From Marinococcus halophilus (GTDB taxonomy: Bacteria; Bacillota; Bacilli; Bacillales; Marinococcaceae): a stretch of 64,000 nt of DNA. A program made the position numbers and the translations under genes. Below are positions 55,438 through 64,000 of the stretch, piece by piece. A model generated the notes under the pieces. That model was not told where the DNA came from, ran no database searches, and saw only the letters and a program-made list of their open reading frames with translations. Each line of letters opens with the position of its first letter. Within the stretch, counting starts at the first letter, position 1. The stretch lies in assembly GCF_002265875.1 (NCBI RefSeq), contig NZ_NPFA01000003.1, positions 1 to 64,000 of the forward strand. Reading direction: 5' to 3'.

Positions 55438-55972
55438 CAGGCAGAATTAATCACAACTAATTTCTTATGTTTCAGGTTTTCTCACATAGCCCTTTTTAAG
55501 CCCCCTGGTTTATCAGGGGGCTTTTTTCATTTGTATACCCTGGCAAATGCTTTCACCTCCCTTTCTTTGCTGATTTACCTTCCACAATTTTTTAATTCTA
55601 TTACCCACTGAAAAATTGGTACATTCTTCTTGCTCAATTAAAATCTTACTGTTTTTTTCGCTATTTTAATTTGTAACATTACGTTCGCGTTATTGGAAAT
55701 ATGACTTAGGAAAATACTTTTTATCTCTTTATTAATAAGGGTTTTTTAATATTACACATAATTTTTCATATATTTCAGAATGCTTAACCTTGTTACGTTT
55801 GCATTACATTCGTCCTATTTAACTTGAAAGTTTTTCTGCTTCAAGTTAAATTTACAAACATGCGACAGGCTAATTCACCATACGCATCTCAAAACTTATT
55901 TGCTCACATTCATTAACATTAAATACTTACAAATAAAAATTTTTATACTCTCTGAGGAGGAATTTTTTAATT
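55438..55972 (+). other. Long AT-rich leader region upstream of the 3D-domain gene, with a terminator, direct repeats and a palindrome
   Basis: No gene is seen here. A terminator lies at 55500-55521. Near-identical 14-mers TTACGTTYGCRTTA occur at 55679 and 55793. A perfect 12-bp inverted repeat (55817-55828 with 55840-55851, ATTTAACTTGAA) lies about 120 bases before the next start. On the minus strand 55791-55808 reads TGTAATGCAAACGTAACA, which is one base off a WalR box (TGTWAH-N5-TGTWAH). Confidence 0.55.
55498..55528 (+). terminator. Terminator of the DUF2513 gene
   Basis: GCCCCCTG (55500-55507) pairs with CAGGGGGC (55514-55521), followed by six Ts. Confidence 0.88.
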
Positions 55973-56680
55973 ATGATGAAAACTACGAAAGCTTCACATT
56001 GGATCGGCGGCGCAGTTCTTGGTACAGCTTTAGCTTTTGCAGCACCAGCGGTAAGTGACGCATCAGACAGTCTGCTTGTTCAGGGCGATTCCAATGATTC
56101 CGTATCCGAAGCCCAGTCTGTACTCGACGATAAAGGGTACTACGATTACGAAGTGGACGGAATTTTCGGTTCAATCACTGCAGCTGCTGTTCGTGATTTT
56201 CAGGCTGACGAAGGTCTTACGGTCGATGGTATCATCGGGCCAAATACAAAAGCAGCACTTTACGGGGAAAGCTCCAGCAGTTCCAGTGAAAATGAGGCTG
56301 TAGAAAGCTCTGAAGCGGACGGCAGCGGCAAGGAAGCAGTAGAATCTGCCTCCACTTCTGAAAGCAGCAGCTCTAAAGACACTTCCGGCGGAGAGTCCAT
56401 GACAGTTGAAGCTACTGCTTATACAGCTGACTGCGCAGGCTGCAGCGGCATCACTGCTACAGGGGTTAACTTAAATACCAACCGTTATGCAAAAGTAATA
56501 GCTGTAGACCCTGATGTTATTCCACTTGGCTCTGAAGTACAAATCGAAGGCATGGGTACTTATACGGCAGCGGATACTGGCGGAGCCATCAACGGGAATC
56601 GCATTGACGTTCACGTTCCAAGCAAATCTGAAGCATATTCTTTTGGGCGCCGAAGCGTTGAAGTAACCGTAGTAGACTAA
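55973..56680 (+). CDS. Secreted cell-wall protein with peptidoglycan-binding and 3D domains
   Basis: 235 residues. A signal peptide (about 1-30, AFAAPAVSDA) is followed by a PG_binding_1 domain (about 35-95: VSEAQSVLDDKGYY, DGIIGPNTKAAL), a Ser/Glu-rich linker (about 98-142) and a 3D domain (about 145-235) with three Asp residues: AVDPDVIPLG, ADTGGAI and NRIDVHV. This is the YocH/YabE-type arrangement of wall-active lytic enzymes, acting outside the membrane. ATG 55973 or 55976 follows GAGGAGG. Confidence 0.88.
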   Translation: MMKTTKASHWIGGAVLGTALAFAAPAVSDASDSLLVQGDSNDSVSEAQSVLDDKGYYDYEVDGIFGSITAAAVRDFQADEGLTVDGIIGPNTKAALYGESSSSSSENEAVESSEADGSGKEAVESASTSESSSSKDTSGGESMTVEATAYTADCAGCSGITATGVNLNTNRYAKVIAVDPDVIPLGSEVQIEGMGTYTAADTGGAINGNRIDVHVPSKSEAYSFGRRSVEVTVVD

Positions 56681-56708
56681 TCTACTTATTGGATTTTATA
56701 GTGAAATG

Positions 56709-56750
56709 AAAAGACGCCTTTCCATTTTGATTGGAAAGGCGTCTCTTTTA
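56709..56750. terminator. Bidirectional terminator between the 3D-domain gene and cynS
   Basis: A perfect 12-bp stem AGACGCCTTTCC / GGAAAGGCGTCT (56712-56744), T-rich on both sides. Confidence 0.9.
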
Positions 56751-56766
56751 TGATAGCTTTAGTCGT

Positions 56767-57213
56767 TTACCATTTTGTGTACGGGAGAAATTTACCGTTC
56801 AACGTGACTACTACCCGGTCTCCACCTGGATCCTCCTCACGCTCTACGTCCATTTTAAAATCGATGGCGCTCATAATGCCATCACCGAATTCTTCATGAA
56901 TAATTTCCTTTAATGTGGTGCCGTATACCTGAGTAATTTCATGGAATCGATAAATAAGCGGATCTGTTGGAACGTCTTCGCTTAATGAGCCTTTGTACGG
57001 TGGCGTCATCAGTTCATGCTTGATTTCCTCATAAGGAATTTCAAGGTAGTTCAAGAGCGCTTCTGCTTCTTTTTCATCCATCGATGCCTGGCCCTGAATA
57101 ACAGCAGCCACCCATGTTTTATTGCGACCCACAGCTTCCGCTAGATCCTGATAAGTAGCTCTTTTTCGATTTTTTGCTTCTATCAGCTTGGCGGTGACTT
57201 CACTCATATCCAT
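56767..57213 (-). CDS. cynS: Cyanate hydratase (cyanase)
   Basis: 148 residues. N-terminal helix-turn-helix-like domain, C-terminal catalytic domain. The active-site triad is Arg89, Glu92 and Ser115 (YRFHEITQVYG and IMSAIDF), with the same spacing as Arg96, Glu99, Ser122 of E. coli CynS. It converts cyanate and bicarbonate to ammonia and CO2. It is monocistronic; no cyanate transporter or carbonic anhydrase is adjacent. Confidence 0.93.
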   Translation of the reverse strand: MDMSEVTAKLIEAKNRKRATYQDLAEAVGRNKTWVAAVIQGQASMDEKEAEALLNYLEIPYEEIKHELMTPPYKGSLSEDVPTDPLIYRFHEITQVYGTTLKEIIHEEFGDGIMSAIDFKMDVEREEDPGGDRVVVTLNGKFLPYTKW

Positions 57214-57598
57214 TTATTTTATCTCCTTCCTTGTTTTGTTCTATTTCACCTTAACATGCAGCCATTACCTGAATATATGAATACCGTCATCTTTTTTAAT
57301 ATAAATTAGAAGCAGCAAGCGTTAAATCTAGTTCTAACAGTTCATTTTTCCTCAATACCCCGTTTTATTGTTTCAAAAAGATGCGTCAGGGATATATGTA
57401 TAGTTACCTGCATATTTTTATGCTGTTTTTAAAAGTGACTCTACCAGGCTTCAGCAGCAATGAGTTAGACCATTGGGAGCTAATCATAAGCTGAAAAGAA
57501 AAAGCCCGAGCGCTGATTCTTTTTAGTTCCAGGCATGCATCGGGTGCTTCTGTGACTAAACCAGATTATTACTATTACCCCATGAAGGAGTGCTTGCA
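57214..57598 (+). other. Intergenic region with no clear feature
   Basis: About 385 bases between the divergent cynS and GT8 genes. An imperfect stem (AAGCCCGA near 57506 with TCGGGTGCTT near 57540) is present, but it has no T run. No ORF with a ribosome binding site is seen. Confidence 0.45.
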
Positions 57599-58450
57599 AT
57601 GTCTTATTCTTCTCCCTATATTGTTACAACGGTTGCTGACGCAAATTATGCGGAGCATACAGCTGTTTCCCTGACTTCCTTGCTTACGAACACAGCGAAG
57701 CCGGAAAGTATCGAATTTCACGTTATCGAAACTGGCTGGAGCAGCTACCAAAAGCAAATGCTCGAACAACTCGGAGCTCATTTTAAATCCCGTGTCGTCT
57801 TCCATGCGATCGACACAAACAAGTATAAAAACCTTTTTCAGGCAAACCATAAATATTCTTATCACATTACTAACGCTGCCTATTACCGGTTATCCATTCC
57901 ATACTTGTTTACCGACGTAAATAAAGTATTGTATATCGACTGCGATACCATCATTCAAGAGGATATTACAGTACTCTGGAAGGTTCCCTTGCGGCGCCAG
58001 GTTATTGCCGCAGTAGAAAACTTCGGCGGTTTTTACCGTAATGATGACCTATTTATGCCCCCCGAAGCTAAGTATTTTAATTCCGGAGTGATGATGATTC
58101 AGGTTCCGAATTGGAAAAAACACCAGGTGACCGATCAAGTCGTTCAGTTTATCCAGAAGCATGAAAGCCGGATGCTTTACCACGACCAGGACGGTCTGAA
58201 TGCTGTGCTTTATAACCATTGGTTCGAGCTCCACCCGAAATGGAATACGATGACCGATATGTTCCTGAAGGCTGTGCCCGATACCAGGCAGGGAAAAAAG
58301 GTAACCAGCGCTGCCGGAAACCCGGCCGTTATCCATTATACCGGCCCGGAAAAACCGTGGCAGCCAAACACCAGGCATCCTTTAAAATCTCTGTATCATA
58401 AATACGCCGCCCAAAAAGAAGAAATTGTAGTAAAACCAACTTCCCTATAA
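57599..58450 (+). CDS. Glycosyltransferase family 8 protein
   Basis: 283 residues from ATG 57599 behind AAGGAG; a TTG three codons upstream overlaps the site. The GT8 pattern is clear: VTTVADANYAEHTAVSL at the start, DxD motif in YIDCDTII near 120, FNSGVMMI, HDQDGLNAVL, and HYTGPEKPW at the end. It is a retaining transferase using a UDP-sugar, cytoplasmic, probably acting in wall or surface polysaccharide synthesis. No acceptor can be inferred. Confidence 0.9.
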   Translation: MSYSSPYIVTTVADANYAEHTAVSLTSLLTNTAKPESIEFHVIETGWSSYQKQMLEQLGAHFKSRVVFHAIDTNKYKNLFQANHKYSYHITNAAYYRLSIPYLFTDVNKVLYIDCDTIIQEDITVLWKVPLRRQVIAAVENFGGFYRNDDLFMPPEAKYFNSGVMMIQVPNWKKHQVTDQVVQFIQKHESRMLYHDQDGLNAVLYNHWFELHPKWNTMTDMFLKAVPDTRQGKKVTSAAGNPAVIHYTGPEKPWQPNTRHPLKSLYHKYAAQKEEIVVKPTSL

Positions 58451-58485
58451 TATTCTTGCCGCACTTCATCTATAAATGTGCGGCT

Positions 58486-59187
58486 TTATTTTGCTTCAGA
58501 CTCCTTGCTGCTGCAGATAAATATTAAATAATTAATATCTTTGTCTAAGTCCCAGATAATAAACGGATCAATCACTTCCCGGGGCATCAGAGCCAGTAAA
58601 TTTGTTTCTTCAATAATGCTTTTCACAAGTGTCGTTTTCGCGGCTTCAATTTCCCCGGCATGGCCTTCCTCAATAAGCTGGCGCTCTACCGGGGTCAATA
58701 CACTGGTTCGTTCAATCAGTACTACGCGGTGGTTTAAAGGCTTTGTATCTACTACAGCTGAGAGCCCTTCTTTATTTTCTCCCGCTTTTTTCACTACGCT
58801 GTTTACCTCTTCTTGCCATTTATCCGCTGTGCCGGATTCCTGCTCCAAAGGCGTATCGATTGTACCAAAAATGACCCCGGAGCGATGGTGCAGGTTCCAG
58901 TTCGTGTAAATGTCGAGTATTTCCTCTCCAGTCACTGCTTCAAGCTCTGCTTTAATATCGGCATACAGGACACCCATCAGCATCTCCCTAAGCTCTTCCA
59001 CTTTTCTGCCCTCATTTTTTTGAATCAAAATTTGTTCCATCGGTACCAGAAAATCACGAATATGGACGCAAAAATACGGCGGTGCCCATGTCGTATGTAC
59101 AGAGATTGGGCCTTTTCCAAAGCTCTCCCGCAATACCTTTCCGATATATCCAGCTATTGCTGATTGCACTTCCTTTACTTCTGACAT
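58486..59187 (-). CDS. DUF2294 (MpsC-like) protein with two tandem domains
   Basis: 233 residues from ATG 59187 (MSEVKEVQSA), behind AAAGGAG; the upstream start at 59211 is less likely. The first DUF2294 copy (about 5-115) has YIGKVLRESFGKGP and TNWNLHHRSGVIFG; a second, weaker copy (about 125-233) has NHRVVLIERTSVLTPVE and DPFIIWDLDKDINYLIF. This family is annotated as MpsC, a part of a proposed Na+/bicarbonate system, but mpsA/mpsB are not adjacent. The role is unclear. Confidence 0.78.
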   Translation of the reverse strand: MSEVKEVQSAIAGYIGKVLRESFGKGPISVHTTWAPPYFCVHIRDFLVPMEQILIQKNEGRKVEELREMLMGVLYADIKAELEAVTGEEILDIYTNWNLHHRSGVIFGTIDTPLEQESGTADKWQEEVNSVVKKAGENKEGLSAVVDTKPLNHRVVLIERTSVLTPVERQLIEEGHAGEIEAAKTTLVKSIIEETNLLALMPREVIDPFIIWDLDKDINYLIFICSSKESEAK

Positions 59188-59548
59188 AACACTCTTCTCC
59201 TTTTCTTTCAAACCTTATCTTGTTGTACAAGCTTATATACAGCAACCTAAAGAAACGCGCGAAGCCTTATAAAAGCATAAAAAAAGCCACAGAGGAAAAA
59301 TATCCTTTGTAGCTTACCGTTTAGCTCAAATGTCTAACGATCCTGCATCAATCACTATGTTATTTGGTTGTACGTGGAGCCCTCCGAAAAAGGGTCCATG
59401 AACCTTATCTTCCGTCACTATAACGACTTATTTTCAGCCCTATTGTCTAAAAATTTCTATCGTCTGTATAAAATATTCATTTTTTATTCACATTTCACTT
59501 TACCTGTTTTGAATCAATTTTGCAATGAATGGATTTACTGGATGGATG
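59188..59548 (-). other. Intergenic region with one terminator
   Basis: About 360 bases. A minus-strand terminator lies at 59279-59314; otherwise AT-rich sequence with no supported gene. Confidence 0.5.
59279..59314 (-). terminator. Terminator downstream of the YuiF-like gene
   Basis: AGCCACAGAGGA (59285-59296) pairs with TCCTTTGTAGCT (59303-59314) with two imperfect pairs, and seven Ts follow on the minus strand. It is about 230 bases past the stop codon. Confidence 0.7.
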
Positions 59549-60856
59549 CTATAAAATAAACGCCGCTGCCAGGCCACAGATAAACAAGGGGATATTAAAG
59601 TGTAGAAATGTGGGTACACATGTGTCCCAAATATGATCATGACGGCCATCAGCATTCAGCCCCGCTGTTGGGCCGAGTGTGCTGTCAGAAGCCGGGGAGC
59701 CCGCGTCTCCAATTGCTCCAGCAGTGCCGATTAAAGCTGCTGTAGCAAGCGGTGAAAAGCCGAGTGAAGCACTTAGTGGCACAAACAACGCTGCAAGGAT
59801 AGGAATCGTTCCAAACGAAGAGCCGATGCCCATGGTAATCAATAGCCCTGTTAAAAGCATTACTACTGCCCCGAGCAGCTGGCTTCCTCCAAGTATGTCA
59901 GAAGTAACTGCCACTAATTCCTCCACTGCTCCTGTGTCCTGGAGCACGGTAGCATATCCGGAGGCAAGCAGCATAACAAAGGCGATCATCCCCATCATGC
60001 GTACACCGTCATTCACTGTCTGGTCGGCTTCTATAATTGGCACCACCCGGAAAATGAACATGGCTGCAATACCTGTCAACGCACCAATTACTAAAGATTC
60101 TGTCCATACCTGAACCACGAGCGCACAGACGATCGCAATTAACGTCAATAGATGTGACAACCGGAATTTATTTGTGTTTTTCAAGCCATTTTCCGCTTCT
60201 GTAACGTCTACGTTTCCTGCCCCGGTTTCTTTTTCCCTGCGATACGTAATGAATACAGCCACCAGCAGACCGGCCACCATGCCCACTACTGGAATAAGCA
60301 TCGCCTGCCAAATCTGTCCGAAAGCAATATTCATGCCGTTTTCGTTCATGCTCTCCTGTATAATTTGATGAAATATTAAACCATATCCTGCAGGAATCAG
60401 CATATACGGCGCCTTTAAGCCGAAAGTCAAGCTGACCGCCACCGCCCGCCGGTTGATTTTCATATGGTCAAACAAATACAAAAGCGGCGGGATGAGTATT
60501 GGTATAAAGGCAATATGTACTGGGATAACATTCTGCGACAGGCAGGCCACCCCTGCAATAGTCAGCAGTAAAGCCGCCCGTTTATTCTTTAACAGCTTCA
60601 CTAAATGCGTAACTAAAAAACCTGTAATACCCGAATAACCAATCATGACAGCAAAAACACCGAGCAGGATATAGCTGAGAGCGGTATCCGCCCGGCCGCC
60701 CATGCCTGATACGAGCATTTCGACGGAATCGGTAAATGAAAGTCCGGCGATCAGTCCTGCGGTGACTGCTGCCCCCATTAGTGCAAGAATGACATTCAGC
60801 CGGAAGAGACTCAGTACAATTAATACCAGCACTGAAACAATAACTGCGTACTCCAC
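59549..60856 (-). CDS. NhaC-type Na+/H+ antiporter family protein (YuiF-like)
   Basis: 435 residues from the GTG at 60856 (EYAVIVSVLVL) behind GAGGG; an upstream ATG at 60916 adds a His/Lys-rich stretch that is not family-like. About 11 membrane helices. Motifs include LGVFAVMIGYSGI, HIAFIPILIPP and the late GAIGDAGSPASDSTLGPTAG. The group (COG2056) is annotated as Na+/H+ antiporter or amino-acid transporter. Sodium export would suit a haloalkaliphile; the substrate is unproved. Confidence 0.83.
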   Translation of the reverse strand: MEYAVIVSVLVLIVLSLFRLNVILALMGAAVTAGLIAGLSFTDSVEMLVSGMGGRADTALSYILLGVFAVMIGYSGITGFLVTHLVKLLKNKRAALLLTIAGVACLSQNVIPVHIAFIPILIPPLLYLFDHMKINRRAVAVSLTFGLKAPYMLIPAGYGLIFHQIIQESMNENGMNIAFGQIWQAMLIPVVGMVAGLLVAVFITYRREKETGAGNVDVTEAENGLKNTNKFRLSHLLTLIAIVCALVVQVWTESLVIGALTGIAAMFIFRVVPIIEADQTVNDGVRMMGMIAFVMLLASGYATVLQDTGAVEELVAVTSDILGGSQLLGAVVMLLTGLLITMGIGSSFGTIPILAALFVPLSASLGFSPLATAALIGTAGAIGDAGSPASDSTLGPTAGLNADGRHDHIWDTCVPTFLHFNIPLFICGLAAAFIL

Positions 60857-60983
60857 TTTGTTTCCCTCGTTTCTCTTCTTTGATCGTTTATGTATATGAA
60901 TGTGTGTTAAACGCACAAAGAAGATTTTAGCATAAATCCTTTAGCCTGCTCAAACTTTATCAGAGTAAAACATTGTTCGCCAC

Positions 60984-61436
60984 TTAAAACTCCCACTCGT
61001 AATGAGTCCAGGCACTTTTTGCCCCGCCGAGCGACTCGTAAAGCCTTCGTGCTTTGTGATTCATCCGGTCTGTTTCAAGCACCATTCCGGCAAAATCCTC
61101 CGACTGTACATAAGAAAGCACAAATTCGAGAAGCTCTTTCCCGTAATGGTGCCCCTGAAACTCCGGAGTGATATACAGATCGTTTAAGATAGCTGTTTTT
61201 TTAACCTTAAGGGTGCTGAATGTCTGGTATAAAGTAGCAAAGCCGATCAGGTCACCGTAATACTCCACAATAAATTGAATGCCTGTTTCTGGCTGGGCCA
61301 AAAGTTTTTTAATTAACGTTTTTAATTTGCCGATGCCGGGATCGGGGTGATCATAGTGGTCTACAATGTATGTCTGCATTACTTCTGCAAGTTCCGGAAT
61401 ATCTTCTGCTTCTACGGTTCGGATTCTTATACTCAT
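60984..61436 (-). CDS. GNAT-family N-acetyltransferase
   Basis: 150 residues from ATG 61436 (MSIRIRTVEAED), behind CAGGAGG. Acetyl-CoA loop in LYITPEFQGHHYGKELLEF (Q/RxxGxG/A-like, here QGHHYG), followed by ETDRMNHKARRLYESLG. The acceptor substrate is unknown. Confidence 0.87.
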   Translation of the reverse strand: MSIRIRTVEAEDIPELAEVMQTYIVDHYDHPDPGIGKLKTLIKKLLAQPETGIQFIVEYYGDLIGFATLYQTFSTLKVKKTAILNDLYITPEFQGHHYGKELLEFVLSYVQSEDFAGMVLETDRMNHKARRLYESLGGAKSAWTHYEWEF

Positions 61437-61570
61437 GACTGCCTCCTGCATAGTTCTATTACCTTGCTCATAATTGCCTCATCGCACTATAGTTCATCTT
61501 ATGGCACATAGAAACAGGATACAACCCTGAAACTAAAAGCTGCTGCCGGAAAATATCTTTTTAATTTCAT

Positions 61571-61605
61571 AAAAAACAGGAGCAGCGTAAGCTGCCCCCG
61601 TTTTT
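61571..61605 (-). terminator. Terminator of the cysJ-cysI operon
   Basis: AACAGGAGCAGC / GCTGCCCCCGTT stem with a short loop (61575-61602); T run on the minus strand just after the cysI stop. Confidence 0.83.
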
Positions 61606-61606
61606 A

Positions 61607-63325
61607 TCAGTCATGAAAATTTGTGCCGTCAGTAGTTGCTTCAATATAATTTGCGCGGATAACGAAATCCCCAAAATGCTCTCCTTCATACCTCTCTTTG
61701 GCAAAACGGGCAAACATTGGTTCAAGCTCGCTTAGTATCTCTTCTTCCCCGATATTTTCCCGATAAAGCTTGCTAAGGCGGTCTCCGTTAAAGCTTGCTC
61801 CTAAATACATGTTATATTTACCGGGAGCTTTTCCGATAAAGCCGATTTCCCCAAGCGCAGAACGGGCACAGCCATTTGGACAGCCCGTCATGCGGATTAT
61901 AACATCTTCATCCCGCAGGCCCTGCTCCTCAAGCATCACTTCAAGTTTATCGACCAAGGACGGAAGGTAACGCTCGGCTTCTGCCATCGCGAGTCCACAG
62001 GTCGGGAAAGCCACACAGGCCATAGAATTCCGGCGGAGAGCAGAATAGTGTTTTCCATCTGTAAGGCCATAATCCTCAATCAATTTATTGATCTGCCGTT
62101 TTTTATGGCTCGTAATATCAGAAATAACCACATTCTGGTTCGGTGTCATTCGAAAATCACCGGTGTGAATTTTGGCTATTTCACGAAGGCCGGTCATTAA
62201 TTGATAGTTCTCCTGATCCTTGATTCTCCCATTTTCGATAAACAGGGTAAAATGCCATTTACCGTCATTGCCTTTAACCCATCCATACTCGTCCCCGTTG
62301 CTTTCGAACTCATATGGACGGGCGGCCTCTACTTCATAGCCGAGACGCTCGTTCAATTCGCTTTTCAGCCATTCAACCCCGTAACGGTCAATCGTATATT
62401 TGAACCGGGCATTTTTCCGGTTGGAACGGTTGCCGTAGTCGCGCTGGATCGTCAGCAGCTTCTCGGAAGCATTCACCACTTCTTCTTTTGGCACAAAGCC
62501 GATCACACGCCCAAGCTGCGGGTACGTATCCGGCTCACCATGCGTCATCCCCATGCCGCCGCCAACGGAGACGTTAAAGCCCTGCAACTCCCCATTTTCC
62601 ACAATGGCAATGTATCCGATGTCCTGGGAGAAAACATCAATATCATTGGACGGGGGCACTGCTACGCCGATCTTGAATTTTCTCGGCAGATACGTTTCGC
62701 CGTAGATGGGTTCAACTACTTCTTTACTGTCCGCCACTTTTTCTTCATCAAGCCAAATTTCATGATAGGCCGTGGTGCGCGGCAGCAAATGGTCGCTGAT
62801 CTGTTTGGAATATTCATATACTTCTTCATGCACATCAGATTGATGCGGGTTCACGTTACACATAACGTTTCTGTTAACGTCTCCACAGGCGGCGATCGAA
62901 TCCATCATGGCTGCATTAATTTCCTGCAGATTCTTTTTCATATTCCATTTGAGAATCCCGTGCATTTGAAACGTCTGCCGGGTAGTGAGCCGGAGAGTGC
63001 CGTTGCCGTATTTATGCGACACTTCGTCCATTGTGAGCCACTGTTCCGGTGTAATGACGCCTGCCGGCAAACGTACGCGGAGCATAAACTGGTATGCGGG
63101 TTCAAGCTTTTGCTGGCGGCGCTCGTTGCGCAGGTCCCGGTCATCCTGCATATAGCTTCCGTGAAACTTCATCAGCTTTCCATCTGCTTCAGGAATGCTT
63201 GCAGTGATAGGATTTGCCATTGTTTTAACAAGCGTACCGCGTAAGAAGTTACTGTCTTTTTTCAAGTGCTCCATGCCATTTAACGGGGCATCTTGAATGT
63301 TTTTTAAGCTAGTGTATTCTGACAT
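61607..63325 (-). CDS. cysI: Assimilatory sulfite reductase (NADPH) hemoprotein subunit
   Basis: 572 residues, full length. The siroheme/[4Fe-4S] Cys pairs are in [19 protein letters not shown] and [17 protein letters not shown]. Two ferredoxin-like half domains contain [13 protein letters not shown] and [11 protein letters not shown]. It reduces sulfite to sulfide with six electrons from CysJ. It follows cysJ by 27 bases. The ATG at 63325 is preceded by GGGGAGG. Confidence 0.95.
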   Translation of the reverse strand: MSEYTSLKNIQDAPLNGMEHLKKDSNFLRGTLVKTMANPITASIPEADGKLMKFHGSYMQDDRDLRNERRQQKLEPAYQFMLRVRLPAGVITPEQWLTMDEVSHKYGNGTLRLTTRQTFQMHGILKWNMKKNLQEINAAMMDSIAACGDVNRNVMCNVNPHQSDVHEEVYEYSKQISDHLLPRTTAYHEIWLDEEKVADSKEVVEPIYGETYLPRKFKIGVAVPPSNDIDVFSQDIGYIAIVENGELQGFNVSVGGGMGMTHGEPDTYPQLGRVIGFVPKEEVVNASEKLLTIQRDYGNRSNRKNARFKYTIDRYGVEWLKSELNERLGYEVEAARPYEFESNGDEYGWVKGNDGKWHFTLFIENGRIKDQENYQLMTGLREIAKIHTGDFRMTPNQNVVISDITSHKKRQINKLIEDYGLTDGKHYSALRRNSMACVAFPTCGLAMAEAERYLPSLVDKLEVMLEEQGLRDEDVIIRMTGCPNGCARSALGEIGFIGKAPGKYNMYLGASFNGDRLSKLYRENIGEEEILSELEPMFARFAKERYEGEHFGDFVIRANYIEATTDGTNFHD

Positions 63326-63352
63326 ATGCGTTTAATTCCTCCCCGGTAGTTA

Positions 63353-64000
63353 TTAATATACGTCACGCTGGTAGCGTTTTTGCTGCTGAAGATCGAGCAT
63401 GTACGCTTCAGCTTCTTCATGGGTCATATTTCCTTCATTTTCAAGCACGGTCACGAGAGCTTCATGTACGTCATGGGCCATCCGCTTTTCATCACCGCAG
63501 ATGTATAGGAACGCGCCATCCTGCAGCCACTGGTACACCTCTCCACTGTTTTCAAGAATCCGGTGCTGAACGTATACTTTTTCTTCATTGTCTCTCGAGA
63601 AGGCTACATCCATTTTGGATAAGGAACCGTCTTCAAGCCACTGCTGCCATTCTGTCTGATAGAGAAAATCGGTCCGGAAATGCTGGTCTCCGAAAAACAG
63701 CCAGGATTTTCCGTCCGCTTCCACTTCCTCCCGCTCTTCAACAAATGAACGGAATGGCGCGATTCCAGTTCCGGGCCCTACCATGATCACAGGGGCAGAC
63801 GGGTTCTCCGGAAGCTTGAAATTCGGGTTGTGCTGAATGTAAATAGGGAGCGTATCCCCCGGCTCTGTGCGTTCTGCACACTGTCCAGAACAAACGCCAG
63901 TGCGTGGCCTCCCGTGGGCATCGTAGCGAACTGCGCCTACCGTTAAATGCACTTCATCCGGATTGGCAGATGGGCTGCTTGCAATGGAGTACAGGCGAGG
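63353..64000 (-). CDS. cysJ: Assimilatory sulfite reductase (NADPH) flavoprotein subunit, C-terminal part
   Basis: The last 215 residues are in the window; the gene continues past 64000. FAD-binding RLYSIASSP opens the visible part, followed by GVCSGQCAE, the NADP site [31 protein letters not shown] and the closing aromatic KRYQRDVY. It passes electrons from NADPH via FAD and FMN to CysI. Order cysJ-cysI is as in other Bacillus. Confidence 0.94.
   Translation of the reverse strand, partial: PRLYSIASSPSANPDEVHLTVGAVRYDAHGRPRTGVCSGQCAERTEPGDTLPIYIQHNPNFKLPENPSAPVIMVGPGTGIAPFRSFVEEREEVEADGKSWLFFGDQHFRTDFLYQTEWQQWLEDGSLSKMDVAFSRDNEEKVYVQHRILENSGEVYQWLQDGAFLYICGDEKRMAHDVHEALVTVLENEGNMTHEEAEAYMLDLQQQKRYQRDVY

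Noticed and set aside
62201-63244. 347-residue open frame antisense to cysI
   Set aside because: cysI is complete and has its Fe-S motifs; the antisense frame lacks a ribosome binding site.
1-64000. CRISPR arrays, rRNA operons, prophage modules or a replication origin
   Set aside because: No regularly spaced repeats, rRNA sequence, phage structural genes or DnaA-box clusters were seen. The DUF2513 gene alone is not evidence of a prophage.

Overview
The window is chromosomal DNA of a Bacillaceae (Firmicutes) bacterium. The evidence is the gene order spo0A / recN / argR / tlyA / dxs / ispA / xseB / xseA / folD / nusB / yqhY / efp / papA / mntR / lipM / yqhL / gcvPB / gcvPA / gcvT, which is the classical Bacillus yqh-yqi neighbourhood, together with strong AGGAGG-type ribosome binding sites and intrinsic terminators. 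Proteins are rich in Asp/Glu, there is an OLE RNA locus (a signature of extremophilic, mostly alkaliphilic or anaerobic Firmicutes), and there is a C30 carotenoid operon. A pigmented, halo-alkaliphilic Bacillaceae (for example an Alkalicoccus-like organism) fits; the genus is inference.

Layout. 1-3.7 kb: a cut CDS tail, a Na/Pi cotransporter and a GC-rich IS4-type insertion sequence. 3.5-12.2 kb: small and accessory genes (YceI, a cupredoxin lipoprotein, aldo/keto reductase, EAL phosphodiesterase, SDR, PilZ), a manganese (yybP-ykoY) riboswitch in front of a TerC-family exporter, and several decayed genes. 12.2-16.1 kb: crtM and two crtN-type oxidoreductases, a C30 carotenoid operon. 16.2-23.1 kb: a fructosamine-kinase / LMW-phosphatase pair, YaaR, a YqjE-type peptidase, a Prli42-like micropeptide, a YqjA-like membrane protein, tRNA-Arg(CCG), bacilliredoxin BrxB, and a ZnuA-type zinc lipoprotein behind a Zur box. 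23.2-29.2 kb: the branched-chain 2-oxoacid dehydrogenase operon and leucine dehydrogenase. 29.2-42 kb: spo0A, recN, argR, tlyA, dxs, oapA, OLE RNA, ispA, xseBA, folD, nusB, yqhY, efp. 42-51.3 kb: papA, yqhP, mntR, dat, lipM, yqhL and the glycine-cleavage operon with its glycine riboswitch. 51.5-64 kb: accessory genes (MBL hydrolase, CapA lipoprotein, DUF2513, 3D-domain wall protein, cyanase, GT8, MpsC-type, YuiF-type antiporter, GNAT) with several pseudogenes, ending in cysI and a partial cysJ.

How it fits together. DXS and IspA supply the farnesyl-PP that CrtM condenses for C30 pigment. OLE RNA and its membrane partner OapA sit inside that isoprenoid cluster. LipM supplies lipoyl groups that the BCKDH E2 and glycine cleavage need. 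MntR and the manganese riboswitch point to two layers of Mn control. The two sporulation loci that normally interrupt this neighbourhood (spoIIIA between efp and yqhY, spoIVB between recN and spo0A) are both absent although spo0A is intact, which suggests a lineage that has lost endospore formation. The most notable element is the OLE RNA at 36015-36631 with a recognisable own promoter and terminator.
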